From Paraglaciecola algarum (lineage in GTDB: Bacteria; Pseudomonadota; Gammaproteobacteria; Enterobacterales; Alteromonadaceae): a DNA stretch of 64,000 bases. The notes below the pieces were generated by a model. The model saw only the letters and a list, made by a program, of their open reading frames with translations, made no database searches and had not been told where the DNA came from. The first letter of the stretch is position 1, and each line of letters begins with the position of its first letter. The stretch spans positions 1 to 64,000 of the forward strand of contig NZ_JAKGAS010000004.1 in the NCBI RefSeq assembly GCF_021532655.1. The letters are read 5' to 3'. A program made the translations under genes and the position numbers. Below are positions 44,658-53,004 of the stretch, piece after piece.

Positions 44658-44887
44658 ACCAACTTGCTCACGTTAGGAGTTGGAGCAAACTGGTTATCCA
44701 TCTTCGCCTTATATAAAGTGCGCTTCTATAAAAAGCGCCTCTATAAAAATCCGGCAAAGCGGAAAAATAGTGCCCTCCTATGGCAATTAGTAACACATTC
44801 CTTTGTGTTACTCAGGTCGGCCTCTCAGTTCCTACCCTCTTGTTTTCTCTTACGACTTTTCATTGACCTCAGTCATTACCTTCAGTT

Positions 44888-45712
44888 TTATCCTAATAGA
44901 GATAAAGCTGCTTGAGGTCTTTGATTAGCTTGGCTCAATACAGTGGTACTGGCCTGTTGTACAATTTGCCAACGGGTTAACTCTGCCGTTTCTACGGCAA
45001 AATCAGTATCTCGGATACGACTTCTTGCCGCTGATACGTTTTCAGATATATTCGACAAATTTCGAATAGTTGACTGAAACCTATTTTGTAATGCACCTAA
45101 ATCCGCACGTTTGGCATCGATAATAGATATGGCCTCTGAAATTGCAGTCATCGCACGAGATGCCCCTTCAACATTGCCAACTGTCACATCCGCGACATTC
45201 AAACCTGAAGACCCATATCCACCGACACGAGATACGTTGACACTAATAAACTGTCCTGCATTAGCGCCCACTAAAAATCGAGATGAATATCCGCCTGTTA
45301 ACACATCCACACCACCAAACTGGGTAGTGGACGCTATCCGGCTGATCTCGTTTTTCAAAGCAGTCACTTCTTTTTGCAGTGCCGTTCTATCTGATGAGCC
45401 ATTAATCCCGTTTTGCGCCTGAACTGCTAACACTCGTATCCTTTGCAGAGCCGTTGTGGTCTCACCCAGCGCACCTTCAATAGTTTGCGACAATGAAATT
45501 GCATCATTAGCATTTCGAACCGCTTGATTCAAACCTAACACCTGAGTAGTTAACCTGTTTGAAATCTGTAATCCTGCCGCATCATCTTTTGCCCCATTGA
45601 TCCTAAAACCAGAAGACAAACGTTCAAATGCAGTGCTTAAATTTCCGCCCGAGTTAAATAGCTGTCTAGAAGCATTTAACGACGATACGTTTGTATTTAC
45701 GAATAAACCCAT
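44888..45712 (-). CDS. Flagellin B
   Basis: This 274-residue flagellin has D0/D1 ends [60 protein letters not shown] and QANQRPQAALSLLG. It belongs with flagellin C in a second subtype that begins MGLFVNTN and has [10 protein letters not shown] and TRWQIVQQASTTVL, unlike A and D. The central region is short and Ser/Gly-rich. A TTAGGAG RBS precedes the ATG. I found no sigma-28 match in its 530-base upstream spacer, so it may use another promoter or read-through from flagellin C. Confidence 0.97.
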   Translation of the reverse strand: MGLFVNTNVSSLNASRQLFNSGGNLSTAFERLSSGFRINGAKDDAAGLQISNRLTTQVLGLNQAVRNANDAISLSQTIEGALGETTTALQRIRVLAVQAQNGINGSSDRTALQKEVTALKNEISRIASTTQFGGVDVLTGGYSSRFLVGANAGQFISVNVSRVGGYGSSGLNVADVTVGNVEGASRAMTAISEAISIIDAKRADLGALQNRFQSTIRNLSNISENVSAARSRIRDTDFAVETAELTRWQIVQQASTTVLSQANQRPQAALSLLG

Positions 45713-45994
45713 TTTTCTCTCCTAACCATGCACTGACTTATATTTTTATTTGTAATGTCAGCGTTTATTGGTGTTGCTAAAATTAATATTGACAAGGTTA
45801 TCTGCGTGTTGGCACATAACATGCTTTAAGTTAATTGCTAGCTGGTACCCTGGTTAGCATTTTGTTCAGTGTTTGAAGCACTCTACAAAGCAAAAAAGTG
45901 TGAGCGTAAGCTCGAGCTGACAGACAGGATTGATGGCCTAACCTCAATACCTCACTACCTCCTGGCGTCTCTTCTGTCTGTTAGCGATTTAAAC

Positions 45995-46012
45995 AAAAAA
46001 GCCTCGGCTTAA
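45995..46012 (-). terminator. Possible short terminator after flagellin C
   Basis: On the minus strand AAGCCGAGGCTT is followed by TTTT. The stem is only four to five pairs with a very tight loop, 230 bases past the flagellin C stop, so confidence is moderate. Confidence 0.4.
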
Positions 46013-46093
46013 ATGATTAAATCATAGTAAAACTCACTCTGATTACGCTCAAAGTTTGTAAATAACACTTAATAATGAAAGTATCCTCGGTCG

Positions 46094-46109
46094 GTTGCAG
46101 CCTGCCCCC
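46094..46109 (-). repeat. 16-base direct repeat, copy 1
   Basis: The minus-strand sequence GGGGGCAGGCTGCAAC is repeated exactly at 46182-46197 in the 3' spacer of flagellin C. This copy is flanked by CGGTCG and CGACCG, which can pair. Confidence 0.7.
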
Positions 46110-46181
46110 ACATTTTGCAATTCGACCGTTTTCTTTTTGGTTTAATCTACTTGTTAACTAAACCTATATCCTCTACTTCTC

Positions 46182-46197
46182 GTTGCAGCCTGCCCCC
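46182..46197 (-). repeat. 16-base direct repeat, copy 2
   Basis: Exact second copy of the 16-base G-rich repeat at 46094-46109, 88 bases away and 45 bases past the flagellin C stop. No pairing arms are seen around this copy. Confidence 0.7.
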
Positions 46198-46242
46198 GCA
46201 TATGCTCAACTTTATTTTTCATCTTAATTCTTCTTTTAAATA

Positions 46243-47067
46243 TTATTGTAATAGTGATAACGCCGCTTGCGGTCTTTGATTCGCTTGACCAAGTACAGTG
46301 GTACTAGCTTGTTGTACTATCTGCCAACGGGTCAACTCTGCCGTTTCGACGGCAAAATCAGTATCACGTATACGGCTTCTTGCCGCTGAAACATTCTCAG
46401 AGATGCTACTTAAATTACGTATGGTAGATTGGAATCGATTCTGTAACGCACCTAAATCAGCTCGTTTAGCATCAATAATAGATATTGCATCAGATACTAG
46501 TGTCATAGCCGCAGATGCACCTGCTACATTTGCCACAGTTACGTCAGCAACTTGCAAACCGGAAGCGCCAAACCCACCGACTCTAGATACGTTAACGCTA
46601 ATAGTCTGGCCGGCATTTGCCCCAACTAGAAACGCAGAAGAATAGGCTCCATCTAAAATATTTACTCCACCAAATTGAGAGGTTGAGGCAATACGACTAA
46701 TTTCATCTTTAAGTGCGGTTACTTCTTTTTGTAGCGCCACCCTATCAGCAGATCCATTGATACCGTTTTGTGCTTGTACCGCCAAAACACGTATTCTTTG
46801 CAATGCAGTAGTGGTTTCAGCTAATGCGCCTTCTATTGTCTGAGACAATGAAATGGCGTCATTGGCGTTTCGAACGGCTTGATTGAGACCTAAAACCTGA
46901 GTGGTTAAACGGTTAGATATTTGTAAACCTGCAGCGTCATCTTTAGCGCCATTGATCCTAAAACCAGATGACAATCTTTCGAATGCAGTACTTAAATTGC
47001 TGCCTGAGTTGAATAACTGACGAGTAGCATTCAACGACGAGACATTCGTGTTAACGAATAAACCCAT
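46243..47067 (-). CDS. Flagellin C
   Basis: This 274-residue flagellin is closely similar to flagellin [55 protein letters not shown], and TRWQIVQQASTTVLGQANQR at the C-terminus, which ends LSLLQ instead of LSLLG. The B/C pair differs from the A/D pair at the start, at the AKDD segment and at TRWQ, so two subtypes make up the array. A sigma-28-like site with one extra spacer base lies about 150 bases upstream, and a TTAGGAG RBS precedes the ATG. Confidence 0.97.
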   Translation of the reverse strand: MGLFVNTNVSSLNATRQLFNSGSNLSTAFERLSSGFRINGAKDDAAGLQISNRLTTQVLGLNQAVRNANDAISLSQTIEGALAETTTALQRIRVLAVQAQNGINGSADRVALQKEVTALKDEISRIASTSQFGGVNILDGAYSSAFLVGANAGQTISVNVSRVGGFGASGLQVADVTVANVAGASAAMTLVSDAISIIDAKRADLGALQNRFQSTIRNLSSISENVSAARSRIRDTDFAVETAELTRWQIVQQASTTVLGQANQRPQAALSLLQ

Positions 47068-47218
47068 TTTCTTTCTCCTAACGATTTGATTAACATCCGC
47101 TGGGCTGGTTTTATTATTAGCTGCCTCTGCGGTAACAGGATCTTGCTTTTATTATTATTCGATCTCTGTTTAGTCGTTCGCTTATTAGTTTTATTAGTTG
47201 CGTAACGTCTATGTATTC

Positions 47219-47246
47219 TTATCGTTCAGGCAGGAGAAATCCTTTA
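47219..47246 (-). promoter_or_regulatory. Sigma-28-like promoter of flagellin C
   Basis: The minus strand reads TAAAGGAT, 12 bases, AACGATAA. Both boxes resemble sigma-28 elements, but the spacer is one base longer than at flagellins A and D and flgM, so it may be weaker. It lies about 150 bases before the ATG. Confidence 0.55.
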
Positions 47247-47302
47247 GTGAAAAAACACACTAATTTTAAATACACTTGTATTTCAATTACTTAGGCAACG
47301 AG

Positions 47303-47326
47303 AAAAACCGGATAAAATCCGGTTTT
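47303..47326 (-). terminator. Strong intrinsic terminator after flagellin D
   Basis: A perfect 10-bp stem (AAAACCGGAT with ATCCGGTTTT, three-base loop) runs directly into T residues on the minus strand. It separates flagellin D from the flagellin C promoter. Confidence 0.88.
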
Positions 47327-47451
47327 GGGCTCTTTTTAAAGAGAGTGTGAGCGAAACACTCACCTGCTCAATACTTGTTACCTGGTTCACTACCTCCTGG
47401 CCCCTAAGCCCTAAACAGATGAAGGGTCTCGAAACCTAGGTTTCAAACATC

Positions 47452-47479
47452 GATTAGCTTTAAAAATCTAAAGCTAATC
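47452..47479 (-). repeat. 10-bp hairpin after flagellin D
   Basis: Perfect arms GATTAGCTTT and AAAGCTAATC with an 8-base loop, beginning 10 bases past the flagellin D stop codon. There is no T-run, so it looks like a 3' stabilising hairpin rather than a terminator. Confidence 0.65.
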
Positions 47480-47488
47480 AAAATATTA

Positions 47489-48313
47489 TTAACCTAGTAA
47501 AGATAGAGCCGATTGTGGACGCTGGTTAGCCTGACTTAGTACAGTCAAACTGGCCTGCTGAACAATCTGATTACGGGTTAATTCTGCAGTTTCAGAAGCA
47601 AAGTCAGTATCTTTGATACGAGATCTTGCACCAGCAACATTCTCAGAAATATTGGTCAAGTTACGAATAGTCGACTGAAAACGGTTTTGTAATGCACCTA
47701 AATCAGCACGTACTCCACCTATTGTTGATATAGCTTCAGAAACCGATGCTAATGCAGCAGAAGCGCCTTCTACTGTGGCAACAGTAGTTTCACCCACACC
47801 TAAACCAGATGCACCGAAACCGCCCGTTCTAGAGATGTTAACACTTATAGTTTGTCCACCATTTGCACCTACTAGGAATTTTGCAGAAAAAGTACCTTGC
47901 AAAATATCTAAATCAGCAAATTGAGAATCAGAAGCAATACGGCTGATTTCATTTTTAAGGGCGGTCACTTCTTTTTGCAGCGCGGTACGGTCTGCAGATG
48001 AGTTGATACCGTTTTGTGATTGTACCGCTAAAGTACGAATACGCTGTAAGGCATTTGTCACCTCACCTAACGCGCCTTCAGCGGTTTGGGTCAATGAAAT
48101 AGCGTCATTGGCATTACGAGCGGCCTGATTAAGACCTTGTACTTGAGTGGTTAATCTGTCAGTGATCTGCAAACCTGCAGCGTCATCGGCCGCACGGTTG
48201 ATACGGAAGCCTGAAGACAAACGTTCAAATGAAGTATTTAAAGATGTGGCTGAATCGAACAACTGACGCTGCGCGTTCAACGATGAAACATTGGTATTTA
48301 CGTATAAACCCAT
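47489..48313 (-). CDS. Flagellin D
   Basis: This 274-residue flagellin is of the same subtype as flagellin [67 protein letters not shown] and [14 protein letters not shown]. It is the first gene of the tandem array in transcription order and has its own sigma-28 promoter about 130 bases upstream, so it may be the major early subunit. The centre is short and Ser/Thr/Gly-rich. The leader folds into several hairpins, and the RBS AGGAG lies six bases before the ATG. Confidence 0.97.
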   Translation of the reverse strand: MGLYVNTNVSSLNAQRQLFDSATSLNTSFERLSSGFRINRAADDAAGLQITDRLTTQVQGLNQAARNANDAISLTQTAEGALGEVTNALQRIRTLAVQSQNGINSSADRTALQKEVTALKNEISRIASDSQFADLDILQGTFSAKFLVGANGGQTISVNISRTGGFGASGLGVGETTVATVEGASAALASVSEAISTIGGVRADLGALQNRFQSTIRNLTNISENVAGARSRIKDTDFASETAELTRNQIVQQASLTVLSQANQRPQSALSLLG

Positions 48314-48440
48314 GGGGTTCTCCTACACTCTCAGTCCAGCGATGCTGGCGATCGAACTTATGTTCGATTGGTTAAATAACACTAATAGAATGATGACTTT
48401 CAATTTATAAAATTCATCATTACTGGCTCTCTCAGAAAAT

Positions 48441-48467
48441 TTATCGACCTATTTAAAAATCCCTTTA
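48441..48467 (-). promoter_or_regulatory. Sigma-28 promoter of flagellin D
   Basis: The minus strand reads TAAAGGGA, 11 bases, GTCGATAA (5 of 8 and 7 of 8 matches). The leader to the ATG at 48313 is about 120 bases. It can form ATCGAAC/GTTCGAT, CCAGC/GCTGG and ATGATGA/TCATCAT stems. Confidence 0.82.
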
Positions 48468-48570
48468 ACAAAAATTGCCTTTATTCTTAAAAAGCGGCAG
48501 AGTTTTGCCCTATTGAATTTATTATTTACTTGAGTTTCAATAAGTTAAGATTTGAAAAAAAGATTGAAAA

Positions 48571-49539
48571 ATGCACATAAATTGGACAAAAAAAATAGGG
48601 GATAAGGGAATTCACAATGCTTTTACCGACTTATGTGAATTTAAAGAACAATTATTTTGTTGTTATCGCGAAGCTAAAAATCATGTGAGTGCAGATGGTA
48701 GTATAAGAATTGTCACCTCAGATTTATCTGGCAAACAAATTGGCAGCTTAAAATTAAGTGAACCCAATACAGACTTAAGAGATCCCAAGCTCAGCATTAC
48801 TCCAAAAGGCAATTTACTGCTAATCGCCTACGCTAGATTAACCGATATCAATAATAAAACGTTATCCACTCGTAATCTTTGCTGGGTATCGCAAACCGGG
48901 AAAAGTTGGTCCTCTAATACTGAATTTGCAGATAAAGGTTGGTGGTTGTGGCGTGTTAAATGGCTTAACGATATGGCTTATGGTTTTGCCTATAACAGGC
49001 GTGCCAACGCTATTAACTTGTACAAAGGCCATCCCAAAAGAAGTTTTCATCTACACCAGCCTTCGGTATTAAGTTTAGCCAAGCATAATAAAGGTTATCC
49101 AAATGAAAGTGATTTAGTATTTATAAATAACACAGCTTTCGCTTTGGTTAGAAGAGATGCTGATACTTATTCTGCACAACTAGGGGTGAGTCATTTCCCC
49201 TATAAAAAATGGCAATGGACAGATTTAAAGGCCTATATAGGTGGGCCGGCAATGCTGAAAATAAATGAAAACACCTTACTTATTGCTGGTAGAGTAGTTC
49301 AAGGAAAACAATTAGTTACAGGCTTACTTAGCCTAAATATTGATACTTTAAAAGCCAATAAACTAAATGTAGTCAGTAAACTCTTAAAATTACATACCAT
49401 TTTACCTTCGTCCGGAGACAATAGTTACCCTGGCTTAGTGTTAAAAAATGGCTCGCTTTATGTAAGTTATTACTCGTCTCACGAAAGTAATAAAACCAAT
49501 GTTTATCTTAGTAAGCTTAATGTAAGCCAATTTTTATAA
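48571..49539 (+). CDS. Sialidase-fold (beta-propeller) protein beside the flagellin array
   Basis: The 322-residue protein reads like a sialidase/BNR-type six-bladed propeller. HNAFTDLCEFKEQLFCCYRE followed by a His-Val and DGSIRIVTSDLSG matches the first blade of such proteins; LRDPKLSITPKGNLLL, TGKSW (a degraded Asp-box) and SGDNSYPGLVLKNGSLYVSY follow as further blades. No signal peptide is visible, so it is predicted to be cytoplasmic. It is the only plus-strand gene in the 18-62 kb region, convergent with flgL and 15 bases from it. Catalytic residues cannot be confirmed by eye. A role in trimming or sensing nonulosonic-acid glycans is possible but unproven. Confidence 0.6.
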   Translation: MHINWTKKIGDKGIHNAFTDLCEFKEQLFCCYREAKNHVSADGSIRIVTSDLSGKQIGSLKLSEPNTDLRDPKLSITPKGNLLLIAYARLTDINNKTLSTRNLCWVSQTGKSWSSNTEFADKGWWLWRVKWLNDMAYGFAYNRRANAINLYKGHPKRSFHLHQPSVLSLAKHNKGYPNESDLVFINNTAFALVRRDADTYSAQLGVSHFPYKKWQWTDLKAYIGGPAMLKINENTLLIAGRVVQGKQLVTGLLSLNIDTLKANKLNVVSKLLKLHTILPSSGDNSYPGLVLKNGSLYVSYYSSHESNKTNVYLSKLNVSQFL

Positions 49540-49554
49540 GAGATTTCAGAAAAA

Positions 49555-50781
49555 CTAGCGAATAAAATCAAATAAGGACACACCTGTTACTTTACTAAAG
49601 GTTGCTTGGGCTGCGGTTAACGCTGCTTCTTGACGACTCAGTTCAGAAACCGCTTCTGCATAATCAACTTCTTCGATATTTGAACGGGCTGATTTATTGG
49701 CTATTTCCAAATCCAAGTTGGAAGCAAACACGGCATCGGTAATATTAGCCCGGCCACCAATTTCAGAAATACCATTGGCCACCCCTACTAAAGCATTATC
49801 AGCGCCAGCTAAAGCATCTTCTAAGGCTTCTTGAAATCCACCATCTGACAAAGTTCCGTCATTTAAAGCTGTCACAAAATTATTGAGGGTTTCAGCAATA
49901 TTTTGTTTTTTAGGCGTTTCGAGCTGAAAGTCCATGGTGTTACCTGCGGTACCCTCAATATCTATTTCCAACCCATTGAATAAAAATGGTGTACCACTAG
50001 AAAAACTCACTGTATCCAAGATAGCACCTGTACCCACATTACTAATTTGGGCTTGAGTAGCAGACAAGATAGTGACCCGAAATTGATTGTTTGCGGGTGT
50101 AACTGCATCAAAGTTGGCAGTATGAAACTGGTCAAATTTAGATTGTTGTTTAATATCTAAACGTGCAGACGTCACACCTACCGAACCACTAATTGTGGCT
50201 TTTGAGCGAGCCAGCACATCTTCAAATACATCTTTACCAGAGTTGTTCATTTGCACCTTTACGGTATTTGATATTTGAACTTTATTTTCCCCGGAATCCC
50301 CTTCAAAATTATACTTATTTCCAGTCGCGCTAGGATTATAAGAAAATGCTGGAGAGGCGGATTTAAAGCCGGCAAAAATATACTCACCGTTAGCATTTTG
50401 GCTATTCATTAAATCAAATATTTGATCGCGAATTTGACCAATTTCAATGCCAATTGCTACTCGGTCTTGTTTTCCCACTATGCCGTTGCCTGACTGCACC
50501 ATCAACACACGAGCACGGTTCATAGCTGTATCTATACTTTTTAGTACGGTTTCTTCTTGCTCTAAACTGTTAGTTAACAAGTTGCTATTTTTTTTATATT
50601 GAGCAATCAGATCAATTTCTTCGGTTAAACGTATCACCTGCGCTGCACCAACCGGATCATCCGAAGGACGTAACAACTTTTTACCTGAAGACAGTTGTTG
50701 CTGAATATCCGATAAATCACCTTGATTTTCCAATACAGCCTGCACACTACGATCGTATAATTGTCCAGTAGAAATTCGCAT
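49555..50781 (-). CDS. flgL: FlgL, hook-filament junction protein (HAP3)
   Basis: FlgL joins the filament to FlgK. The 408-residue flagellin-like protein has RISTGQLYDRSVQAVLENQG at the start, QQLSSGKKLLRPSDDPVGAA, GEYIFAGFKS, and a C-terminal flagellin-like coil with EVDYAEAVSELSRQEAALTA. The sequence ends in VSLFDFIR. It follows flgK by 21 bases and converges with the sialidase-fold gene. Confidence 0.96.
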   Translation of the reverse strand: MRISTGQLYDRSVQAVLENQGDLSDIQQQLSSGKKLLRPSDDPVGAAQVIRLTEEIDLIAQYKKNSNLLTNSLEQEETVLKSIDTAMNRARVLMVQSGNGIVGKQDRVAIGIEIGQIRDQIFDLMNSQNANGEYIFAGFKSASPAFSYNPSATGNKYNFEGDSGENKVQISNTVKVQMNNSGKDVFEDVLARSKATISGSVGVTSARLDIKQQSKFDQFHTANFDAVTPANNQFRVTILSATQAQISNVGTGAILDTVSFSSGTPFLFNGLEIDIEGTAGNTMDFQLETPKKQNIAETLNNFVTALNDGTLSDGGFQEALEDALAGADNALVGVANGISEIGGRANITDAVFASNLDLEIANKSARSNIEEVDYAEAVSELSRQEAALTAAQATFSKVTGVSLFDFIR

Positions 50782-50802
50782 AATAAAACCTTTCTAAGAT
50801 CC

Positions 50803-52968
50803 TTATCTAACTACACCAAGAATTGTATTGAACAAATCTTGCGCTGTACCTAATAACCTTGCCGCTGCTGAGTATGATTGCTGAAATCTCACCAGATTTG
50901 CCGCTTCTTCATCTAAGCTCACACCAGAAACTGAATCAAACCAATCTTTAGATTGCGTTTTTAAGGCTTCTGCCGCTTGTAATGAAATATTAGCACTGGC
51001 TGACTTTTGCCCTATGTCACTAACCGTGTTTGCGTATGCTTCGTGAAAGCTAACCGGCTCCCCTGAGCCACTATTATTAAGTTGCATAATGTTCTGATTT
51101 TGCAAATCAGACAACACCAAAGCATTTCTATTGTCGTTTAGTCCATCGGTGTTGAAACTAATACTAAAACTATCGCCCGCTTTAGGTACTCCTTGGATAG
51201 ATAAATCATACCCAGGGTAATCGTCTAATGCAGAAAACGCTGCTGGCCAAGCTGGACCTGCACCTGATGCTTCAGCCTGCGCCAGCATATTGTTGAAATC
51301 AGTGGTACCTGTCACTGTAGCAATCACACTGCCTGCACTGTCCAATACTTGATAGGTATCGGCTGCAGTAAACAAAATTTCGGCAGGTGCTCCCACGCCA
51401 CCACCACCTGTAGGTGAGGCTCCAGGGCCATGAATACCACCAGCATTATTAAACCCAGATGCTCTTGAATCGGCAAAAGTATTATCAATAAAAGTATTCG
51501 TTACTTTAGTGGATATCACCTTGGCATCCCCCAAGTTATTGATATCACCTTCGGCATGAATTGGTGACGCTAGGGCTAAATCTTCTGGCCGAGTCATGGT
51601 CACTTCGATACGATCGGCTGAATTTTTAGTGGGCTGTAAAATATATTTATCACCCGCTGTGTATGCTGCTCCTGCGGAAAACTCTAATTCTAAACCACCA
51701 ATAACTGGGGTAAATGTACCACCAGCAGCTTCTAAAACCGGATAATTTTGACTAATTGGATTGCCATTTACATCCAATACTGCCGAACCATCAGGATTAA
51801 TTGCAGCGACTGTCACATCAAGTGTAGGTGGCGCCCCTGGGGTAATACTATTTACTGTCACCTCATAATCGGCACTGGTAATTTGTCCAGCCGCACCTTG
51901 AGTAATACGCCCCGTGACTACACCAACTGTACCTACATTATCTGGATGTTCTAACCCGGTAATATCAGGCAGTGTGAAGATATTACTACCCAACTGGCCA
52001 TCAAAATCCATACCTAATCTATTTTGAGTATTTAACGACTCTGTTACCGCTAAAGCGATTTGTCCCAATTCACGGCGGCTAGTTTCTAATACCTCATCTC
52101 GATACCGAAATAGGCCACCAATAGTACCGCCTAAATTAGTTTCTTTTAAATTAAGTGTGGTAGGTTTGCCGCTACTGGATAACCTTAAAGATTTATAATT
52201 TTGGTCCGCATCATTATTAACCTCAAATAAATTAAGTGAACCATCTTGCAAAACTAAAGATTCACCTGACGTAAGATTAACTAACAATCCACCAGTATCT
52301 GTTGGGTCCACTCTTGTTTCAATCGATAACAGGCTAGACAGCTCTAAAATGGCGTTATCTCGTTGGTTCTTTAAGGTGCCTGGCTCATCGAATATATTGT
52401 TAGATTGATTGATTCTGATCGCTTCGTTTAATTCACCTATAGAGGTAATTAGACTATTCACTTTATTGATGTTAGTGGTAACTTCAATATTTAATTCTTG
52501 TTCTTTCTCACGCAGAAAACCAGTAACCGTACTTATCTGCCCCATCAAAGATTGGGCCTCGCCTAACACTAACTGCCGCGCTGCAATACTAGTGGGGTCA
52601 TCTGCCGAGGTTTGCATAGAACCAAAAAATCGGCTCATACTTTTAGAAATACTGTTGGATTCACTAGCAAACACATTATCCAAAACCGAGGTTTTTTGAT
52701 GATAGGTTTCAAATTCGCTGTGTAAGGTGGTATCTCTTCTTAATTGATTTTGCGCAAAAGTATTAATGATACGCTCTGTGGAACCTTGACCTACCCCACC
52801 CGTAGCTTGACTTTGAAAAGTCGTTCTTTCGCGCACATAACCTTCAGTATTGACATTCGCAATATTATGACCTGTAGTACGAAGTAATTGGTTGCTGGCA
52901 TCTACGCCACTGCGGGCAATAGAAAATAAACTGGCGTTTCTAGACAGATCATTCTTAGTTGGGATCAT
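50803..52968 (-). CDS. flgK: FlgK, hook-filament junction protein (HAP1)
   Basis: The 721-residue protein shows the rod/hook N-terminal motif SGVDASNQLLRTTGHNIANV with NTEGYVRE, an SMSRFFGSMQTSADDPTS helix, a large variable centre, and the C-terminal GVSLDEEAANLVRFQQSY and AQDLFNTILGVVR. At 721 residues it is longer than the roughly 550 residues of enteric FlgK, as usual in polar-flagellated marine bacteria. The centre has a Gly/Pro-rich insert (NAGGIHGPGASPTGGGGVGA). Confidence 0.95.
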   Translation of the reverse strand: MIPTKNDLSRNASLFSIARSGVDASNQLLRTTGHNIANVNTEGYVRERTTFQSQATGGVGQGSTERIINTFAQNQLRRDTTLHSEFETYHQKTSVLDNVFASESNSISKSMSRFFGSMQTSADDPTSIAARQLVLGEAQSLMGQISTVTGFLREKEQELNIEVTTNINKVNSLITSIGELNEAIRINQSNNIFDEPGTLKNQRDNAILELSSLLSIETRVDPTDTGGLLVNLTSGESLVLQDGSLNLFEVNNDADQNYKSLRLSSSGKPTTLNLKETNLGGTIGGLFRYRDEVLETSRRELGQIALAVTESLNTQNRLGMDFDGQLGSNIFTLPDITGLEHPDNVGTVGVVTGRITQGAAGQITSADYEVTVNSITPGAPPTLDVTVAAINPDGSAVLDVNGNPISQNYPVLEAAGGTFTPVIGGLELEFSAGAAYTAGDKYILQPTKNSADRIEVTMTRPEDLALASPIHAEGDINNLGDAKVISTKVTNTFIDNTFADSRASGFNNAGGIHGPGASPTGGGGVGAPAEILFTAADTYQVLDSAGSVIATVTGTTDFNNMLAQAEASGAGPAWPAAFSALDDYPGYDLSIQGVPKAGDSFSISFNTDGLNDNRNALVLSDLQNQNIMQLNNSGSGEPVSFHEAYANTVSDIGQKSASANISLQAAEALKTQSKDWFDSVSGVSLDEEAANLVRFQQSYSAAARLLGTAQDLFNTILGVVR

Positions 52969-53004
52969 ATAGATTCTCCCACTGACAAACTAAAAAATTG
53001 ATAA

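Larger units (their letters stand above)
43673..44887 (-). other. 1.2-kb repeat-rich spacer between flagellins A and B
   Basis: No gene is supported. In minus-strand order it holds a terminator copy (44622-44657), a heptanucleotide microsatellite (44543-44600), two copies of a 73-base element (44459-44531 and 44245-44317), and an 11-bp-arm hairpin (44320-44356). A second terminator copy (44166-44202), the flagellin A sigma-28 promoter (43843-43869) and a 165-base structured leader follow. The duplicated blocks suggest past duplication and deletion around flagellin genes. Confidence 0.75.
45713..46242 (-). other. 530-base spacer between flagellins B and C
   Basis: No gene is seen. It contains two 16-base direct repeats (46094-46109 and 46182-46197; minus strand GGGGGCAGGCTGCAAC), the first inside a stem with CGGTCG and CGACCG ends. 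A small T-tailed hairpin (45995-46012) follows, then a long-range stem of about 8 bp (ACAGACAG with CTGTCTGT) around a loop containing CCAGGAGGTAGTGA, a string also found in the flagellin C/D spacer. No sigma-28 promoter was found. Confidence 0.65.
47068..47488 (-). other. 421-base spacer between flagellins C and D
   Basis: No gene is seen. In minus-strand order it has a 10-bp hairpin just after the flagellin D stop (47452-47479), a GAAACCTAGGTTTC palindrome, and the CCAGGAGGTAGTGA string shared with the B/C spacer. A GTGAG/CTCAC hairpin, a strong terminator (47303-47326) and the flagellin C promoter (47219-47246) follow. Confidence 0.65.

Noticed and set aside
45810-45824. TGGCAC, five bases, ATGC on the plus strand, a sigma-54-like site in the flagellin B/C spacer.
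   Set aside because: It points away from every nearby gene (all minus strand), and its -12 box is imperfect; probably chance.
45791-45830. TTATC followed by a CTTTA box upstream of flagellin B, as a sigma-28 promoter.
   Set aside because: The distance between boxes is about four bases too long compared with the other flagellin promoters.
43673-48570. The repeated blocks between flagellins as a CRISPR array or insertion sequence remnants.
   Set aside because: No regular repeat-spacer pattern, no transposase fragment and no target-site duplication were seen.
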